The translations under genes were made by a program, and so were the position numbers. Positions 8,286 to 15,669 of a DNA stretch of 64,000 nt are shown piece by piece. Every line of letters starts with the position of its first letter. Position 1 is the first letter of the stretch. The stretch is from Nonomuraea pusilla (lineage in GTDB: Bacteria > Actinomycetota > Actinomycetes > Streptosporangiales > Streptosporangiaceae): NCBI RefSeq assembly GCF_900109355.1, contig NZ_FOBF01000022.1, forward strand, positions 85,321 through 149,320, written 5' to 3'. The notes beneath the pieces were generated by a model. It saw nothing but the letters and a program-made list of their open reading frames with translations, was not told where the DNA came from and searched no databases.

Positions 8286-9032
8286 TCACCGGGCGTCGTG
8301 GAAGACCAGGCCGAGCGTGTGCCGCAGCCCCGACCTGACCACGCTCACCCCGTGCCGCACCGGCGAGGCCGACCAGCCGCGCGCCGACCGCACCGGCCGC
8401 TCGCGCGTCGTGAACACCAGCCCGCGCCCCTGCGGCAGCGGCGTCGCCGTGCCCCGCGACTGCGCCCGCGCCCGCTGCTCCACCAGCAGGAACTCGCCGC
8501 CCGTGTAGTCCTCGCCGGGCCGGTCGAGGCCGATGACGACCTGGAGCGGGAACACCAGGTCGCCGTACAGGTCCTGGTGCAGCGCGTTCCAGTCGCCCTC
8601 GCGGTAGCGCAGCAGGATCGGCGTCGGCCTGGTCTGTCCCGCCCGGTGGCACCTGTCCAGCCACTCGTCCAGGTCGTCGGGCCAGGGGGCCGGGCGTCCC
8701 AGCCGGGCCGCCCACTCGCGGGCGATCGGCAGCAGGCGCGGGTAGAACGCCGCCCGCAACTCCTCCACCAGAGGGGGGAACGGGCGGCCGAAGTAGCGGT
8801 ACTGCCCACGTCCGAACCGGTAGCGCTCCATGTCGATCGTGGAGCGGAACAGCCCTGCCTCGTCGTACAGGCCGGAGACGCCCGCGCACTCCTCGGGTGT
8901 GAGCACCTGCGGCGTGAGCGCGCAGCCGAGGGCGTCCATGTCCCTGGCGAGCGTCGTCCAATCGGCTTCCGCGACGGCTTCCGTGATGGTTCCTGTGACG
9001 GTTCCTGCGTCGGTTTCTGTGACGGCTTCCAT
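8286..9032 (-). CDS. 2-oxoglutarate/Fe(II)-dependent oxygenase
   Basis: A 248-residue double-stranded beta-helix dioxygenase. The iron triad is readable as His152-x-Asp154 (ALHQDLYGDLVFPLQ) with His227 (RHGVS) as probable distal histidine; Arg237 in the following LRHTLG is the likely 2-oxoglutarate salt-bridge residue. The family is usually annotated as prolyl-4-hydroxylase-like 2OG-Fe(II) oxygenase; its members often sit beside Ada-type genes, in a way reminiscent of ada-alkB. Here it immediately precedes an Ada-zinc protein. An oxidative dealkylation role is therefore plausible but inferred. ATG 9032 opens the protein, and its first residues come from a 12-bp tandem repeat, so the N terminus is probably disordered. 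Confidence 0.82.
   Translation of the reverse strand: MEAVTETDAGTVTGTITEAVAEADWTTLARDMDALGCALTPQVLTPEECAGVSGLYDEAGLFRSTIDMERYRFGRGQYRYFGRPFPPLVEELRAAFYPRLLPIAREWAARLGRPAPWPDDLDEWLDRCHRAGQTRPTPILLRYREGDWNALHQDLYGDLVFPLQVVIGLDRPGEDYTGGEFLLVEQRARAQSRGTATPLPQGRGLVFTTRERPVRSARGWSASPVRHGVSVVRSGLRHTLGLVFHDAR
8959..9030. repeat. 12-bp tandem repeat at the 5' end of the oxygenase gene
   Basis: About six imperfect 12-bp units (consensus gtgacggttcct on the plus strand) run up to the start codon. They encode an N-terminal Thr/Glu/Val/Ala-rich tail. The period matches that of the repeat in the downstream Ada-like gene although the sequence is unrelated. Confidence 0.7.
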
Positions 9033-9153
9033 GCCGGGTACAACACCGGGACGGCCCCCCGATCTCGGCGGTTTCCGGACCTCGTGACAGGGGGACGGCC
9101 CGCGGCGTAACGTCACCGGCGTCCGGCAGGGACGCAGAGCAGGGGGAGCAGGC

Positions 9154-9963
9154 ATGGCGGAGTCCCGAGAGCACACCTTCACCGGCACCCGCGGGCTGAA
9201 CGTCGTCCGCGAATGGCCCCGTGACGACCCCCGGTACCTGGCGATCCTGGTCCACGGCTACGGCGAGCACATCGGCCGCTACGAACACGTCGCCGACCAC
9301 CTGGTACGCCACGGCGCCGCCGTGTACGGCGCCGACCACATGGGACACGGCAGATCCGAGGGCGACAGGGTGCTCATCGAGGACTTCGAGGACGTCGTGA
9401 CCGACGTCCACACCGTCGAGGAGCGCGCCAGGGCGCAGCACCCGGGCGTCCCCGTCGTGGTGATCGGCCACTCCATGGGCGGCATGATCGCGGCCCGCCA
9501 CGCCCAGCGCCACGGCGCCGGGCTCGCCGCGCTCGTCATGTCCGGGCCGGTCATCGGGGAGTGGGAGGTCGTGCCCGCCCTGCTCGCCCTGGACGAACTG
9601 CCCGACATCCCCATCGACCCCGCCACGCTCTCCCGCGACCCCGCCGTGGGCGCCGCGTACGCCGCCGACCCGCTGGTCTGGCACGGGCCCTTCAAACGGC
9701 CCACCCTGGAGGCGTTCGCCGCCACGCTCGACGCCATCGCCAAGGGCGGCGGCCTCGGCGACCTCCCGACGCTGTGGGTGCACGGCGAGGACGACCGGCT
9801 GGTGCCGCTGTCGGGCAGCCGTCCAGGCGTCGCGGCGATCGGCGGCACCAGGCTGGTCGAGCGCGTCTACCCGGGCGCCCGCCACGAGGTCTTCAACGAG
9901 ACCACCAAGGACGAGATCCTCACCGACGTCACCGGCTTCATCGACCGGGCCCTCGACCTCTGA
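9154..9963 (+). CDS. Alpha/beta hydrolase, monoacylglycerol-lipase-like
   Basis: A 269-residue serine hydrolase of the lysophospholipase/monoacylglycerol lipase group. The oxyanion-side motif is VHGYGEH, the Asp-rich strand is GADHMGHGRS, and the nucleophile elbow is GHSMGG (Ser about 110). The acid lies in HGEDDRLVP and the catalytic His in GARHEVFNE, giving a complete triad. There is no signal peptide, so it acts in the cytoplasm or loosely at the membrane. A strong purine-rich ribosome site (agggggagca) precedes the ATG. Probable substrates are monoacylglycerols or similar esters. It is divergent from the oxygenase gene. Confidence 0.88.
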   Translation: MAESREHTFTGTRGLNVVREWPRDDPRYLAILVHGYGEHIGRYEHVADHLVRHGAAVYGADHMGHGRSEGDRVLIEDFEDVVTDVHTVEERARAQHPGVPVVVIGHSMGGMIAARHAQRHGAGLAALVMSGPVIGEWEVVPALLALDELPDIPIDPATLSRDPAVGAAYAADPLVWHGPFKRPTLEAFAATLDAIAKGGGLGDLPTLWVHGEDDRLVPLSGSRPGVAAIGGTRLVERVYPGARHEVFNETTKDEILTDVTGFIDRALDL

Positions 9964-10005
9964 CGCCTTCCTCGCTCCCCTGTCGGCAGGGCCCGCCCGG
10001 CCGCC

Positions 10006-10677
10006 TCACCGCACGGACAGCCAGACATACCCCGAGCCCCGCGTCCGCGTCAGCTCGATCTTCCAGCAGCCCGCCTTCGGGAACGTGAAGCCGGTGCCCC
10101 ACTCCTGGCCCGGCCGCTGCCAGGAGGAGCCGCTGTGCTCCTCCGGCCCGAACACCACCCTGGCCGGGGTGCCGTCACGGCGCCGTGCGACGACCGTCAG
10201 CGGGCCCTCCCCGGTCATCCGCCAGACGATCTTCACCTCGTCGCCGTGCCTGATCGGCAGGCGCCGCGCGAACAGCAACCCCCACAGCTCGGCGTCCCGG
10301 GCCGTGCCGCGGACCTCAGGCAGCTTCTCCCCGTTCAGGTATATGGGAGTGCCGCCGCACCCCTTCTGCGTCCTGGTGGGGCGGGGGGTGGCCGTGACCT
10401 TCCTGTGGGGGAGGGCCCTCGGCCTGGCACGGTCGTCTCTCCTCGCCGGTCGCGCCCCCGTCCTCGTGGGGGTGGGCGACGCGCTCGGGCTGCTCTCCCG
10501 CGCGTACGGCTCCGGCCGGCTGCTGTGGCCGCCCGACGCCGTCCCCTGCCCGCCGTTTCCGAACCCGCCGTTTCCGTGCGTCCCCTGCCGGCTCGTCCCG
10601 CGCCGGCCGTGCCCCGTGGGCCCGCAGGCCGTCACGCAGGCAGCGACCGCCAGGAGCACCGCGATCCACCGTCTCAT
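10006..10677 (-). CDS. Putative lipoprotein with Ser/Pro/Arg-rich linker
   Basis: A 223-residue exported protein. A basic N terminus and hydrophobic stretch (MRRWIAVLLAVAACVTAC) lead to a lipobox with Cys18 (VTAC), or alternatively Cys14 (VAAC). A disordered Gly/Ser/Pro/Arg-rich linker covers about 20-105. The C-terminal globular domain (about 106-223) is beta-rich with two cysteines (KGCGGTP and KAGCWKIEL) and ends GYVWLSVR, resembling small Ig-like extracellular domains. No enzyme motif is seen. It would be anchored to the outer face of the membrane. Function unknown. Confidence 0.7.
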   Translation of the reverse strand: MRRWIAVLLAVAACVTACGPTGHGRRGTSRQGTHGNGGFGNGGQGTASGGHSSRPEPYARESSPSASPTPTRTGARPARRDDRARPRALPHRKVTATPRPTRTQKGCGGTPIYLNGEKLPEVRGTARDAELWGLLFARRLPIRHGDEVKIVWRMTGEGPLTVVARRRDGTPARVVFGPEEHSGSSWQRPGQEWGTGFTFPKAGCWKIELTRTRGSGYVWLSVR

Positions 10678-10819
10678 CGCACCTCCTCACCTTCCGTACG
10701 CCGCGACCGGCAGAAAGGTTCGCCACGGGCGGGAAAGCCGCCGTGCCGATGCGAAGCGGCCGCGGGCCGGCGATGACTTCGGGGCGTCGCGGAGGTCTCC
10801 ATCCTCTGAGGAGGCGAAC

Positions 10820-11434
10820 ATGCTTGGACTGTCGCTGCTGGAACGCGCCGTGGACTACACCCAGGGAAGCCTGCGGGTCGTGACCAGGACGGCGCTGTGC
10901 CGTCCCACCCCGTGCGCCGGCTGGACCCTGGGCACCCTGCTCGCCCACCTGGACGACTCGTTACGGGCCCTACGCGAGGCCGCCGACGGAGACGTCGCCC
11001 TCGCCGGTCGTCCGTCGGCGCGCGCCGCCCGCACCCCGCTGCTGGTGAGGGACACCGTCGCCGACGTCCTCACCGCCTGGAGGCACCCCTTCCACACACA
11101 GGGAGAACGAGACGGCACCGTCGAGGCCGGGGAACCGGGTGCCGTGGCTCAGTCGTGCGGCGGCGTGGGGGTGGGCGACCGGTGGCTGAGCCGGCCCGTC
11201 GTGGCCGCCGTGGGGGCGATGGAGGTGGCCGTCCACGGCTGGGACGTCGCCGCGGCCTGCGGTGAGCCGCGGCCCATGCCGGACCCGCTCGCCGAGGAAC
11301 TGCTCGACCTGGCGCCGCTCTTCGTGGCCCCGGCCGACAGACCGGGCAGGTTCGCCCCCGCGGTGCAGGTCATGCCGTACGCCTCCGCCCACGATCGGCT
11401 CCTCGCCTACCTGGGCCGCGACCCCCACCACTGA
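10820..11434 (+). CDS. Mycothiol maleylpyruvate-isomerase-family (DinB-fold) protein
   Basis: A 204-residue protein of the TIGR03086/mycothiol-dependent isomerase N-terminal family. Family features are RPTPCAGWTLGTLLAHLDDSLRAL (about 28-50, with a metal-ligand His) and VHGWDVAAACG (about 138-148). These four-helix-bundle proteins act as thiol-dependent transferases or isomerases in mycothiol-producing actinobacteria; the substrate is not predictable. ATG 10820 has a strong GGAGG ribosome site 6 bp upstream. The 40-bp tandem repeat begins over its stop codon. Confidence 0.8.
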   Translation: MLGLSLLERAVDYTQGSLRVVTRTALCRPTPCAGWTLGTLLAHLDDSLRALREAADGDVALAGRPSARAARTPLLVRDTVADVLTAWRHPFHTQGERDGTVEAGEPGAVAQSCGGVGVGDRWLSRPVVAAVGAMEVAVHGWDVAAACGEPRPMPDPLAEELLDLAPLFVAPADRPGRFAPAVQVMPYASAHDRLLAYLGRDPHH

Positions 11435-11630
11435 CCGGCCGGTCGAACCGGGAGCCCGGGGTCGGCTCGTCTGGCCGGGCGGTCGAACCGGGAGCCCGGG
11501 GTCGGCTCGTCTGACCGGCCGGTCGAACCGGGAGCCCGGGGTCGGCTCGTCTGGCCGGGCGGTCGAACCGGGAGCCCGGGGTCGGCTCGTCTGACCGGCC
11601 GGTCGAACCGGGAGCCCGGGGTCGGCTCGT
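11431..11630. repeat. 40-bp tandem repeat, five copies, between convergent genes
   Basis: Five units of exactly 40 bp run head to tail at 11431, 11471, 11511, 11551 and 11591. Two alternating variants (A-B-A-B-A) differ at two positions (ctgaccggcc versus ctggccgggc), giving an 80-bp higher-order period. Variant A contains the perfect palindrome GACCGGCCGGTC, and every unit contains CCGGGAGCCCGG. The array begins across the stop codon of the upstream gene and ends 9 bp before the convergent DinB gene, filling the gap. It may act as a terminator array. Confidence 0.93.
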
Positions 11631-11639
11631 GTTCGCCGC

Positions 11640-12221
11640 TCAGGTGGACTTCTGCCCGTCGAGCGTCTCGCGCAGGATGTCGGCGTGGCCGGCGTGCTGC
11701 GCGGTCTCGGCGATGACGTGCGCCAGCACGCGTCGCACGCTGTAGACCGTCCCAGGCTGGTGCCACGGCGCCTCCGACAGCGGGTGGGTGGCCGACAGGT
11801 CGGGGACGGCGGCGACGATCTCCACGGTGCGGGCCGCGACCGCCTCGTAGCGCTCGACGATGCCGGCCAGCGTCTCGCCGGGCTGCATCTGGAACTCGTT
11901 CTGGTGGTCGATCGCCCACTGCGGGTACTCGCGGGCCGTGCCCGCCTCCAAGTCCGCCCAGCTCACCCCTTCGGGCAGGTCGAAGCGCATGGCCGACGGG
12001 CCCTCCACCACGAACCTCAGCCAGGCGTCCTCCATGGACGCGACGTGCTTGACCAGGCCGCCGAGGCACAGCGCGCTGGCCGCCGGGCGCTTGCCGGCCT
12101 GCTCGTCGCTGAGCCCGCGCACGGCGGTGAGCAGGGCGGACCGCGAGGTCGCGAGCTGGTCGAGCAGGTCGGCCCGCTCGGGGTCGAGAGTCCGGGACGT
12201 CTCGGTGACGGCAGCGGTCAT
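11640..12221 (-). CDS. DinB-family protein (DUF664-like)
   Basis: A 193-residue putative metal-dependent four-helix-bundle protein. The three expected metal ligands are visible as His in GLVKHVASMEDAW (about 59) and the two C-terminal histidines of VLAHVIAETAQHAGHADILRE (about 167-178). Such proteins are thiol-S-transferase-like enzymes in actinobacteria, and the substrate is unknown. It is convergent with the maleylpyruvate-isomerase-family gene, a related fold, across the tandem repeat. No export signal is present. Confidence 0.85.
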   Translation of the reverse strand: MTAAVTETSRTLDPERADLLDQLATSRSALLTAVRGLSDEQAGKRPAASALCLGGLVKHVASMEDAWLRFVVEGPSAMRFDLPEGVSWADLEAGTAREYPQWAIDHQNEFQMQPGETLAGIVERYEAVAARTVEIVAAVPDLSATHPLSEAPWHQPGTVYSVRRVLAHVIAETAQHAGHADILRETLDGQKST

Positions 12222-12926
12222 CGTTTCAGGTCCTTCCGGTCGTCGTCAGGTACGAGGGGACTCTCGCAGCCGATGCGGCCAAGCTCTGTCCTCTTTCTCA
12301 CGGACACTGCGACGTCATCTCCAGAAGGGGCTCACGGGAATGGTCACGGGGCTGGGGAGGGAAATGTCACCTCTGTGCATCAGGTGGTCGTGACCACCGG
12401 CTTCGCCTGGGGCGGTCGCCGCGGGGCAGGAGCCGAGGCGACACCGGCTGGGCGCACACCGTACGATCACCTGTGGACGGTGTGACCGCCCTGCGCGACG
12501 GGAAGCCCCGTCCGGCCCGGCCGGCCGGCGGTGACGGAGTTCGCCGTGGCCCGGCCGAGTGACGTGGTGGCGACGACCGTTCTTCGTGCGGCCGTCGCCC
12601 CCACCACCCACCACATTCTCAAAGCATCAGGCTCCCGTGGTGGTTCGTCAGCGCATCGGCCGACGACGCTGATGCGGAGGGCGCACTGCTCGCGACGGGA
12701 TCGCTGATCTCCACAGGAGCGGTGGAATGTGTAGGTAATGTGCCTGGAGTGCGCGAACGGAGGAAGACGCCGCTCGTTCACGTCGAGGGCACCGCTTCTC
12801 GGAGCGCCGGCCGGGTCGGGGGCGAGCCGGCCGAGGTCCACGTACACCAAGAGACGCGCCGAAACCCGCATCCAGATCACGTCCCAGTGAGCGCCACCTC
12901 CCACCGTACGGAGGCCGCCACGCATG

Positions 12927-13086
12927 GCCGGGCGGCCCGGCGGCCCGGCGGCGCGGCGGCGTGGCGGCGCGGCGGCCCGATGGCGTGGCGGCGCGATGGC
13001 GCGATGGCCCGATGGCGCAGTGGGGCGGTGGCGCGGCGGCGCGATGGCCCGGTGGCGCGGTGGCGCGGTGCGGCGGTGCGGCGGCG
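12927..13086. repeat. 8-bp-period minisatellite, about 20 units
   Basis: About twenty consecutive octamers of the form gc(c/g)(c/t)g(a/g)(c/t)g run from 12927 to 13086; examples are gcccggcg, gcgcgatg, gcgcggtg and gcccgatg. The phase is maintained throughout, with only internal substitutions. The 8-bp unit is not a multiple of three, so the array makes long spurious open frames in all phases. It lies about 100 bp from the 3' end of recQ. Confidence 0.88.
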
Positions 13087-13124
13087 GTGCGCGCATCAAC
13101 CGCCTTTTCGCCTGGTTCGCCGGT

Positions 13125-13169
13125 TGATGAAGCTCTGGAGGCGGCGTCCGCCGGGTGATGAAGCTCTGG
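13125..13169. repeat. 14-bp direct repeat downstream of recQ
   Basis: The sequence tgatgaagctctgg occurs exactly twice, at 13125-13138 and 13156-13169, with a 31-bp offset, between the minisatellite and the recQ stop codon. No flanking mobile element is visible. Confidence 0.8.
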
Positions 13170-13188
13170 CGGTGTGGCGCCGCCGCTG

Positions 13189-15000
13189 TCAGGGGGTGGC
13201 GGCGAGGGTCTCCAGGACCTGCTCGCCGTACTTGGCGAGCTTGTTCTCGCCGACTCCGCTGACCTGGCCGAGCTCCTCCATCGACGACGGGACGCGGGTG
13301 GCGATCTCGCGCAGCGTGGCGTCATGGAAGATCACGTACGCCGGGACGCCCTGCTCCTTGGCGGTGGCGGCCCGCCAGGAGCGCAGGCGCTCGAACAGCG
13401 GGGCGGCCTCCTCGGGCAGGTCGGCGGCGGCGGCGCGGGCACCGGCGGAGGCCGGGCGGGCGCGGGCAGGCCGGGCGGCGTCGCGGCGCAGCCGGACCTC
13501 CCGCTGGCCCCGCAGGACGGCGGCGCTGGCGTCGGTGAGCACGAGGGCGCCGTAGTCGGACTCGACCCCGAGCAGCCCCTGCGCGAGGAGCTGCCGCACG
13601 ACGGCGTGCCATTCGCCGGCGCTCAGCTCGCTGCCGACGCCGAACACGGTCAGGGTCTCGTGCCCGTGCTGCAGCACCTTGGCCGTGGTCTTTCCGAGCA
13701 GGATGTCGACGATCTGCCCCACGCCGAACTTCTGCCTCCGCTCGCGGGCGAGCCGCAGCACGGTGGAGAGCGCCTTCTGGGCGGCGACGGTGCCGTCCCA
13801 CGACTCGGGAGGAGTCTGGCAGGTGTCGCAGTTGCCGCAGGGCTCGGCGCCCTTCTGGCCGAAGTAGTCGAGGAGCATGACCCTGCGGCACCCGGTGGTC
13901 TCGCACAGCGCCAGCATGGCGTCGAGGTGGAGCACCTGCCGTCGGCGGTGCGCCTCGTCGCCCTCCATCGCCAGCCGCCGGTGCTGGACGACGTCCTGCA
14001 GCCCGTACGCCAGCCAGGCCGTGGCGGGCAGGCCGTCGCGGCCGGCACGCCCGGTCTCCTGGTAGTAGCCCTCGACGGACTTCGGCAGGTCGAGATGGGC
14101 CACGAACCGGACGTCGGGCTTGTCGATGCCCATGCCGAACGCGATGGTGGCGACCACGACGAGGCCGTCCTCGCGCAGGAAGCGGGCCTGGTGCGCGGCG
14201 CGGGTGGGGGCGTCGAGCCCGGCGTGGTACGGCACGGCCGGGACGCCGTTGGCGGCGAGGAACTCGGCGGTCTTCTCGACGGACGACCGTGACAGGCAGT
14301 AGACGATGCCCGCGTCGCCGGGGTGCTCGGTGCGCAGGAAGTCGAGGAGCTGCCGCTTGGGCTCGCTCTTGGGGGTGATGCGGTAGTGGATGTTGGGCCG
14401 GTCGAAGCCGGCCACGAAGTGCCGGGCCTGGTCGAGGCCGAGCCTGGAGGAGATCTCGGCGTGGGTGGCCGGGGTGGCGGTGGCGGTGAGCGCGACGCGC
14501 GGGACGTCGGGCCAGCGTTCGCTCAGCTCGGACAGCGTGAGGTAGTCGGGGCGGAAGTCGTGGCCCCACTGGGAGACGCAGTGGGCCTCGTCGATGGCGA
14601 ACAGCGAGATCTCGCCGGCCGAGAGCAGCCGCGTGGTGGCGTCGAGGCGGAGCCGTTCGGGCGCGAGGTAGAGCAGGTCGAGCTCGCCGGCGAGGAAGGC
14701 GGTCTCGACGGCGCGGCGCTCGTCGGCGCCCTGGGTGGAGTTGAGGAACCCGGCGCGCACGCCGAGGGCGCGCAGCGCGTCGACCTGGTCCTGCATGAGC
14801 GCGATCAGCGGGGAGACGACCACGCCGGTGCCCGGCCTGACGAGGGCCGGGATCTGGTAGCACAGCGACTTGCCGCCGCCGGTGGGCATCAGCACGAGCG
14901 CGTCGCCGCCGGCCACGACGTGGTCGATGATCTCCTGCTGGCCCGCCCGGAACGCGTCGTAGCCGAAGACGCGGTGCAGAACCTCGGTGGGGGTATCCAT
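13189..15000 (-). CDS. recQ: ATP-dependent DNA helicase RecQ
   Basis: A 603-residue 3'-5' superfamily-2 helicase for recombination and fork repair. Walker A is PTGGGKS (Lys44); motif II is the DEAH box AIDEAHCVSQWGHDFR (about 135-150) including the RecQ-specific aromatic-rich loop. Motif VI is QETGRAGRDG. The RecQ zinc site CETTGC...CGNCDTC is at about 364-392, followed by the winged-helix RQC region and a C-terminal HRDC domain (VSGVGENKLAKYGEQVLETL). Length and all domains are normal for a full RecQ. It starts with ATG at 15000. Confidence 0.96.
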   Translation of the reverse strand: MDTPTEVLHRVFGYDAFRAGQQEIIDHVVAGGDALVLMPTGGGKSLCYQIPALVRPGTGVVVSPLIALMQDQVDALRALGVRAGFLNSTQGADERRAVETAFLAGELDLLYLAPERLRLDATTRLLSAGEISLFAIDEAHCVSQWGHDFRPDYLTLSELSERWPDVPRVALTATATPATHAEISSRLGLDQARHFVAGFDRPNIHYRITPKSEPKRQLLDFLRTEHPGDAGIVYCLSRSSVEKTAEFLAANGVPAVPYHAGLDAPTRAAHQARFLREDGLVVVATIAFGMGIDKPDVRFVAHLDLPKSVEGYYQETGRAGRDGLPATAWLAYGLQDVVQHRRLAMEGDEAHRRRQVLHLDAMLALCETTGCRRVMLLDYFGQKGAEPCGNCDTCQTPPESWDGTVAAQKALSTVLRLARERRQKFGVGQIVDILLGKTTAKVLQHGHETLTVFGVGSELSAGEWHAVVRQLLAQGLLGVESDYGALVLTDASAAVLRGQREVRLRRDAARPARARPASAGARAAAADLPEEAAPLFERLRSWRAATAKEQGVPAYVIFHDATLREIATRVPSSMEELGQVSGVGENKLAKYGEQVLETLAATP

Positions 15001-15080
15001 GCGGCTACCTTACGTGTCCGGTGGAGCGCCCACCGCCCGTTCGCCCTCGGCGATCAGCGCCCGCCCGGACTCCTGCTGGT

Positions 15081-15330
15081 ATGCCCCTTATGTACGTGGT
15101 GACCGGAGGCGGGCGCGGCATCGGGGTGAACCCCGTGGCGCTGGGCTCGGCGGCGACGGAGCGTTACGGCGCCCTGTCGCTGTCCGCCAGGCCGGAGGTG
15201 GCCGGGCCGCACCCGCTGGGCGGACTGTCGCGGGAGGCGGCGTTCGTCGGCGGCGATGACGCTGCCCGTGGACGGCGGCGGGCCGGTGCTCGGACTGGAT
15301 CCGGAGATGCGGCGCGAACGAGGGAATGAA
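15081..15330 (+). pseudogene. Remnant of a short-chain dehydrogenase/reductase gene
   Basis: The first 12 residues from ATG 15090 are a textbook SDR N terminus (MYVVTGGGRGIG). They are fused directly to a typical SDR C-terminal segment (NPVALGSAATERY ... PHPLG), so the central roughly 150 residues with the catalytic Tyr-x3-Lys are missing. The ending TLPVDGGGPVLGLDPE is in a different frame (from about 15256), showing a frameshift near 15250. It therefore looks like an internally deleted, frameshifted gene. An alternative in-frame ATG is at 15081. It lies between recQ and rpmE2 and is not expected to yield enzyme. Confidence 0.75.
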
Positions 15331-15341
15331 AACCGTTTCCA
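15327..15341 (+). promoter_or_regulatory. Candidate Zur box upstream of rpmE2
   Basis: TGAAAACCGTTTCCA is a near-palindrome that fits the actinobacterial Zur operator (TGaaAatnaTTttCA type), placed 16 bp before the rpmE2 start. The position and the product (zinc-free L31) both agree with repression by Zur when zinc is sufficient. Inferred by consensus, not measured. Confidence 0.65.
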
Positions 15342-15357
15342 CTTGGTTCAAGGGGGC

Positions 15358-15603
15358 ATGAAGAAGAACCTGCACCCCGCGTACCGTCCGGTCGTGTTCC
15401 GCGACCCGAGCGCCGGCTTCGCCTTCCTCACCCGTTCGACCCTGACGAGCACTCGGACGGTCGAGTGGGAGGACGGCAGGACGTACCCGGTCGTGGACGT
15501 GGACGTGTCGTCCGCCAGTCACCCCTTCTACACCGGCCGGGGCCGCATCCTCGACTCCGCGGGCCGGGTCGAGCGCTTCAACCAGCGCTACGGCAGGGCC
15601 TGA
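15358..15603 (+). CDS. rpmE2: 50S ribosomal protein L31 type B (zinc-independent)
   Basis: An 81-residue L31 of the C-minus type: it contains no cysteine at all, so it lacks the CxxC zinc site of the primary L31. It has the family ends MKKNLHPAYRPVVF and HPFYTGRGRILDSAGRVERFNQRYG. Such paralogs replace the zinc form of L31 under zinc starvation and release zinc for reuse. A ribosome site (aaggggg) precedes ATG 15358, and a candidate Zur box lies just upstream. No companion zinc-uptake genes are adjacent. Confidence 0.95.
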   Translation: MKKNLHPAYRPVVFRDPSAGFAFLTRSTLTSTRTVEWEDGRTYPVVDVDVSSASHPFYTGRGRILDSAGRVERFNQRYGRA

Positions 15604-15669
15604 CCCTGCGGCGGGGGCGACGGCCGCACAGGCCGCCGCCCGCCGCCCTTCCCGCCCCTGGTGGCCGCG

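Larger units (their letters stand above)
12222..13188. other. 967-bp gene-poor region
   Basis: No convincing gene is found. Long open frames on both strands from about 12870 to 13100 are products of the 8-bp-period minisatellite and read as low-complexity Arg/Pro/Ala/His. Between about 12470 and 12900 a minus-strand frame reads like weak protein (ARLLVYVDLGRLAPDPAG near 12800) but has no family match I can name, no clear ribosome site, and runs into the repeat; it could be a relic. A 14-bp direct repeat lies near the RecQ end. Confidence 0.55.

Noticed and set aside
11431..11630. CRISPR-like array
   Set aside because: The 40-bp units abut with no unique spacers and no cas genes are near; it is a plain tandem repeat.
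12467..13099. Possible Arg/Pro-rich protein on the minus strand through the minisatellite
   Set aside because: Its first half is a translation of the 8-bp repeat and the rest has no family match, no good ribosome site and atypical codon use.
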